From: Planctomycetota bacterium
GTDB taxonomy: Bacteria > Planctomycetota > Phycisphaerae > UBA1845 > PWPN01
Direction of reading: 5' to 3'
Length of the DNA stretch: 6,804 bases
Assembly (NCBI GenBank): GCA_016209665.1
Contig: JACQVT010000911.1
Span: forward strand, 1 to 6,804
The first letter of the stretch is position 1. Every line of letters starts with the position of its first letter. Position numbers and translations under genes: made by a program. The notes under the pieces were generated by a model. It was not told where the DNA came from. It saw nothing but the letters and a program-made list of their open reading frames with translations, and searched no databases. This document shows, in pieces, positions 5,316 through 6,804 of this stretch.

Positions 5316-6804
5316 ATGGACTCGCCGATGATTTCCATTCACGGGGCCCGAGAGCACAACCTGCGGGACGTGACCCTGGAACTGCCGCGGAACAAGCTGA
5401 TCTGCCTGACCGGTGTGTCGGGCAGCGGCAAGAGCAGCCTGGCGTTCGACACGTTGTACGCCGAGGGCCAGCGGCGATACATCGAGTCGCTCAGCGCCTA
5501 CGCCCGGCAGTTTCTGGGCACGCTGGCCAAGCCGGACGTGGACCAGATCACCGGCCTGAGCCCGGCCCTCGCCATCCAGCAGAAGTCGACCGGCTGGAAC
5601 CCGCGGAGCACCGTGGGCACGGTCACCGGCATCTACGATTTCCTGCGCGTGCTGTACGCCCGGGCGGGCCGGCAGCACTGCCCGAACTGCGGGCGGCTGA
5701 TCAGCGCCCAGACCTCCGAGTCGATCGTGGCGAGGATCATGACGCTGCCGCTCGGCACGCGGGTGCTGCTGTTGGCCCCGGTGGTTCGCGGGCAGAAGGG
5801 CGAGCACGTCGAGCTGCTGGAGGACCTGCGGCGGCGCGGGTTCGTGCGGGCCCGGATCGACGGGCAAGTGTGTCATCTCGACCAGGCCCCCAAGCTGGGG
5901 CGGCACAACCGTCACGACATCGAAGTGGTGATCGACCGACTCGTCATGGCCCCCGACATCCGTGCCCGGCTGAGCGAGGCCGTCGAGACCGCCCTCCAGG
6001 TGGGCGAAGGGACGATGATCGTCGCCCCTGCTGAAGCAAGAGAAAAAGGGGTCGGGAGTCTTTTCAGGGGCGGCGAGCTGGTGTTGTCGTCGCGGTACGC
6101 CTGCACCGATTGCGGGATCGGGTTTGACGCGCCGTCGCCGCAGTTGTTCAGCTTCAACTCGCCGACCGGCATGTGCCTGACGTGCGACGGCATCGGAGCG
6201 GTGCACGACTTCGACCCCGACCTGCTGATTCCCGACCCGAGCCTGCCGTTTTACGCTCCGTGCGTGGTGCCGCTGCGGCATCGGCCGGGCCGGTGGCGGC
6301 GGCACATCTACGAGGGCGTGGCCCGGCACGTCGGGTTCGACATTAACCTGCCGTGGAACACGCTCCCCGCCAAGGCCCGCGAGGCCCTGCTCTACGGCAC
6401 GGGCGACGCCCACATCACGTTCGAGTGGCGGCACTCGGGCGGCGTGTGGAAGCACGGCGACAAGTTCGAGGGCGTCATCGCGGAACTGAAATCCAAGCAC
6501 CGCCAGGCCAAGGCCAGCTTCGTGCGGCGGTACTACGAGAAGTTCATGCGGCACCGACGGTGCGAGACGTGCGGCGGGGCGAGGCTCAACCCGCAGGCCC
6601 GGGCCGTCCGGGTGGGCGGCAAGGCCCTGCCCGAGGCGTGCGCGATGTCCGTCCAGCAGGCGCTTTCGTTCTTCAACTCGCTGGAGCTGACGCCGACGGA
6701 AACGATCATCGCGGCCGAGGTGCTCAAGGAGGTGCGGGCCCGCCTGGAGTTCCTGGTGAACGTCGGGCTGGACTACCTGACGCTGGATCGCACGGCCCCG
6801 ACGC
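5316..6804 (+). CDS. uvrA: UvrABC excinuclease subunit A, N-terminal half (cut by window edge)
   Basis: UvrA is the damage-sensing ABC ATPase of nucleotide excision repair; it loads UvrB on DNA. The 496 visible residues carry [20 protein letters not shown] (8-27), the Walker A motif GVSGSGKSS (33-41), [18 protein letters not shown] (51-68), and the [21 protein letters not shown] segment (88-108). The first zinc module is C263, C266, C287 and C290 around [11 protein letters not shown], and C416-x2-C419 follows with [10 protein letters not shown]. The family is usually about 940-970 residues, so half lies beyond the edge, including the signature motif and the second ATPase. The ATG at 5316 is chosen because GGGAG (5304-5308) stands seven bases upstream; an ATG at 5328 is less well placed. 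Residues 238-251 ([14 protein letters not shown]) look like extra sequence encoded by a palindromic insert. The gene is divergent from all other genes here. Confidence 0.98.
   Translation, partial: MDSPMISIHGAREHNLRDVTLELPRNKLICLTGVSGSGKSSLAFDTLYAEGQRRYIESLSAYARQFLGTLAKPDVDQITGLSPALAIQQKSTGWNPRSTVGTVTGIYDFLRVLYARAGRQHCPNCGRLISAQTSESIVARIMTLPLGTRVLLLAPVVRGQKGEHVELLEDLRRRGFVRARIDGQVCHLDQAPKLGRHNRHDIEVVIDRLVMAPDIRARLSEAVETALQVGEGTMIVAPAEAREKGVGSLFRGGELVLSSRYACTDCGIGFDAPSPQLFSFNSPTGMCLTCDGIGAVHDFDPDLLIPDPSLPFYAPCVVPLRHRPGRWRRHIYEGVARHVGFDINLPWNTLPAKAREALLYGTGDAHITFEWRHSGGVWKHGDKFEGVIAELKSKHRQAKASFVRRYYEKFMRHRRCETCGGARLNPQARAVRVGGKALPEACAMSVQQALSFFNSLELTPTETIIAAEVLKEVRARLEFLVNVGLDYLTLDRTAPT
6023..6072. 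repeat. Palindromic insert translated in frame within uvrA
   Basis: CGCCCCTG (6023-6030) and CAGGGGCG (6065-6072) are perfect 8-bp inverted ends. Between them is an imperfect palindrome of the form GAAAAAGGGG, TCGGGAG, TCTTTTC (about 6042-6065), strikingly A/T-run rich compared with the rest of uvrA. It encodes about residues 237-252, which sit between the conserved MIVA strand and [13 protein letters not shown] remember this core as a dispersed planctomycete motif. The frame is intact and the zinc module follows normally. Confidence 0.65.

Noticed and set aside
5295..6554. Long minus-strand open frame of 419 codons
   Set aside because: It is the antisense of uvrA, which has a clear start site, Walker A motif and zinc module on the plus strand.

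Overview
This is a GC-rich bacterial window. It carries housekeeping genes together with many short palindromic repeats, several of which lie inside reading frames. The mix suggests a planctomycete (Planctomycetota) or a close relative. The grounds are a bacterial TMTC-like membrane glycosyltransferase, a remnant that resembles IS1380-type transposases, and hairpin repeats of the kind I remember as abundant in that phylum. This placement is inference from memory, not from a search.

Layout, left to right. Positions 1-399 (minus) hold the N-terminal part of gpmA, a cofactor-dependent phosphoglycerate mutase cut by the window edge, with a promoter candidate upstream. Positions 400-763 are non-coding and hold two palindromic elements (550-655 and 697-761). 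Positions 764-2572 (minus) encode a polytopic TMTC-like glycosyltransferase with C-terminal TPR-like helices; a 129-bp palindromic, tandemly duplicated insert (1886-2014) is translated in frame inside it. A long imperfect inverted repeat (2742-2831) separates it from 2872-4281 (minus), a membrane-anchored metallophosphoesterase with four N-terminal membrane helices and an internal twin-arginine motif; its linkers also contain palindromic inserts. Next come a decayed transposase fragment (4380-4694, minus), a tRNA-Val(GAC) gene (4855-4928, minus) with a strong sigma70-type promoter, and a repeat cluster (5038-5193). At 5316 the divergent uvrA begins and runs off the right edge; it too carries an apparent in-frame palindromic insert just before its first zinc module.

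The protein-coding genes do not form an obvious pathway: glycolysis, envelope glycosylation, phosphoesterase and DNA repair. The unifying signal is the repeats. Several unrelated hairpin families occur between genes and also as in-frame peptides in three different proteins, always where a loop or linker is expected. This resembles the protein-coding palindromic elements described in Rickettsia and is the most interesting aspect of the window.
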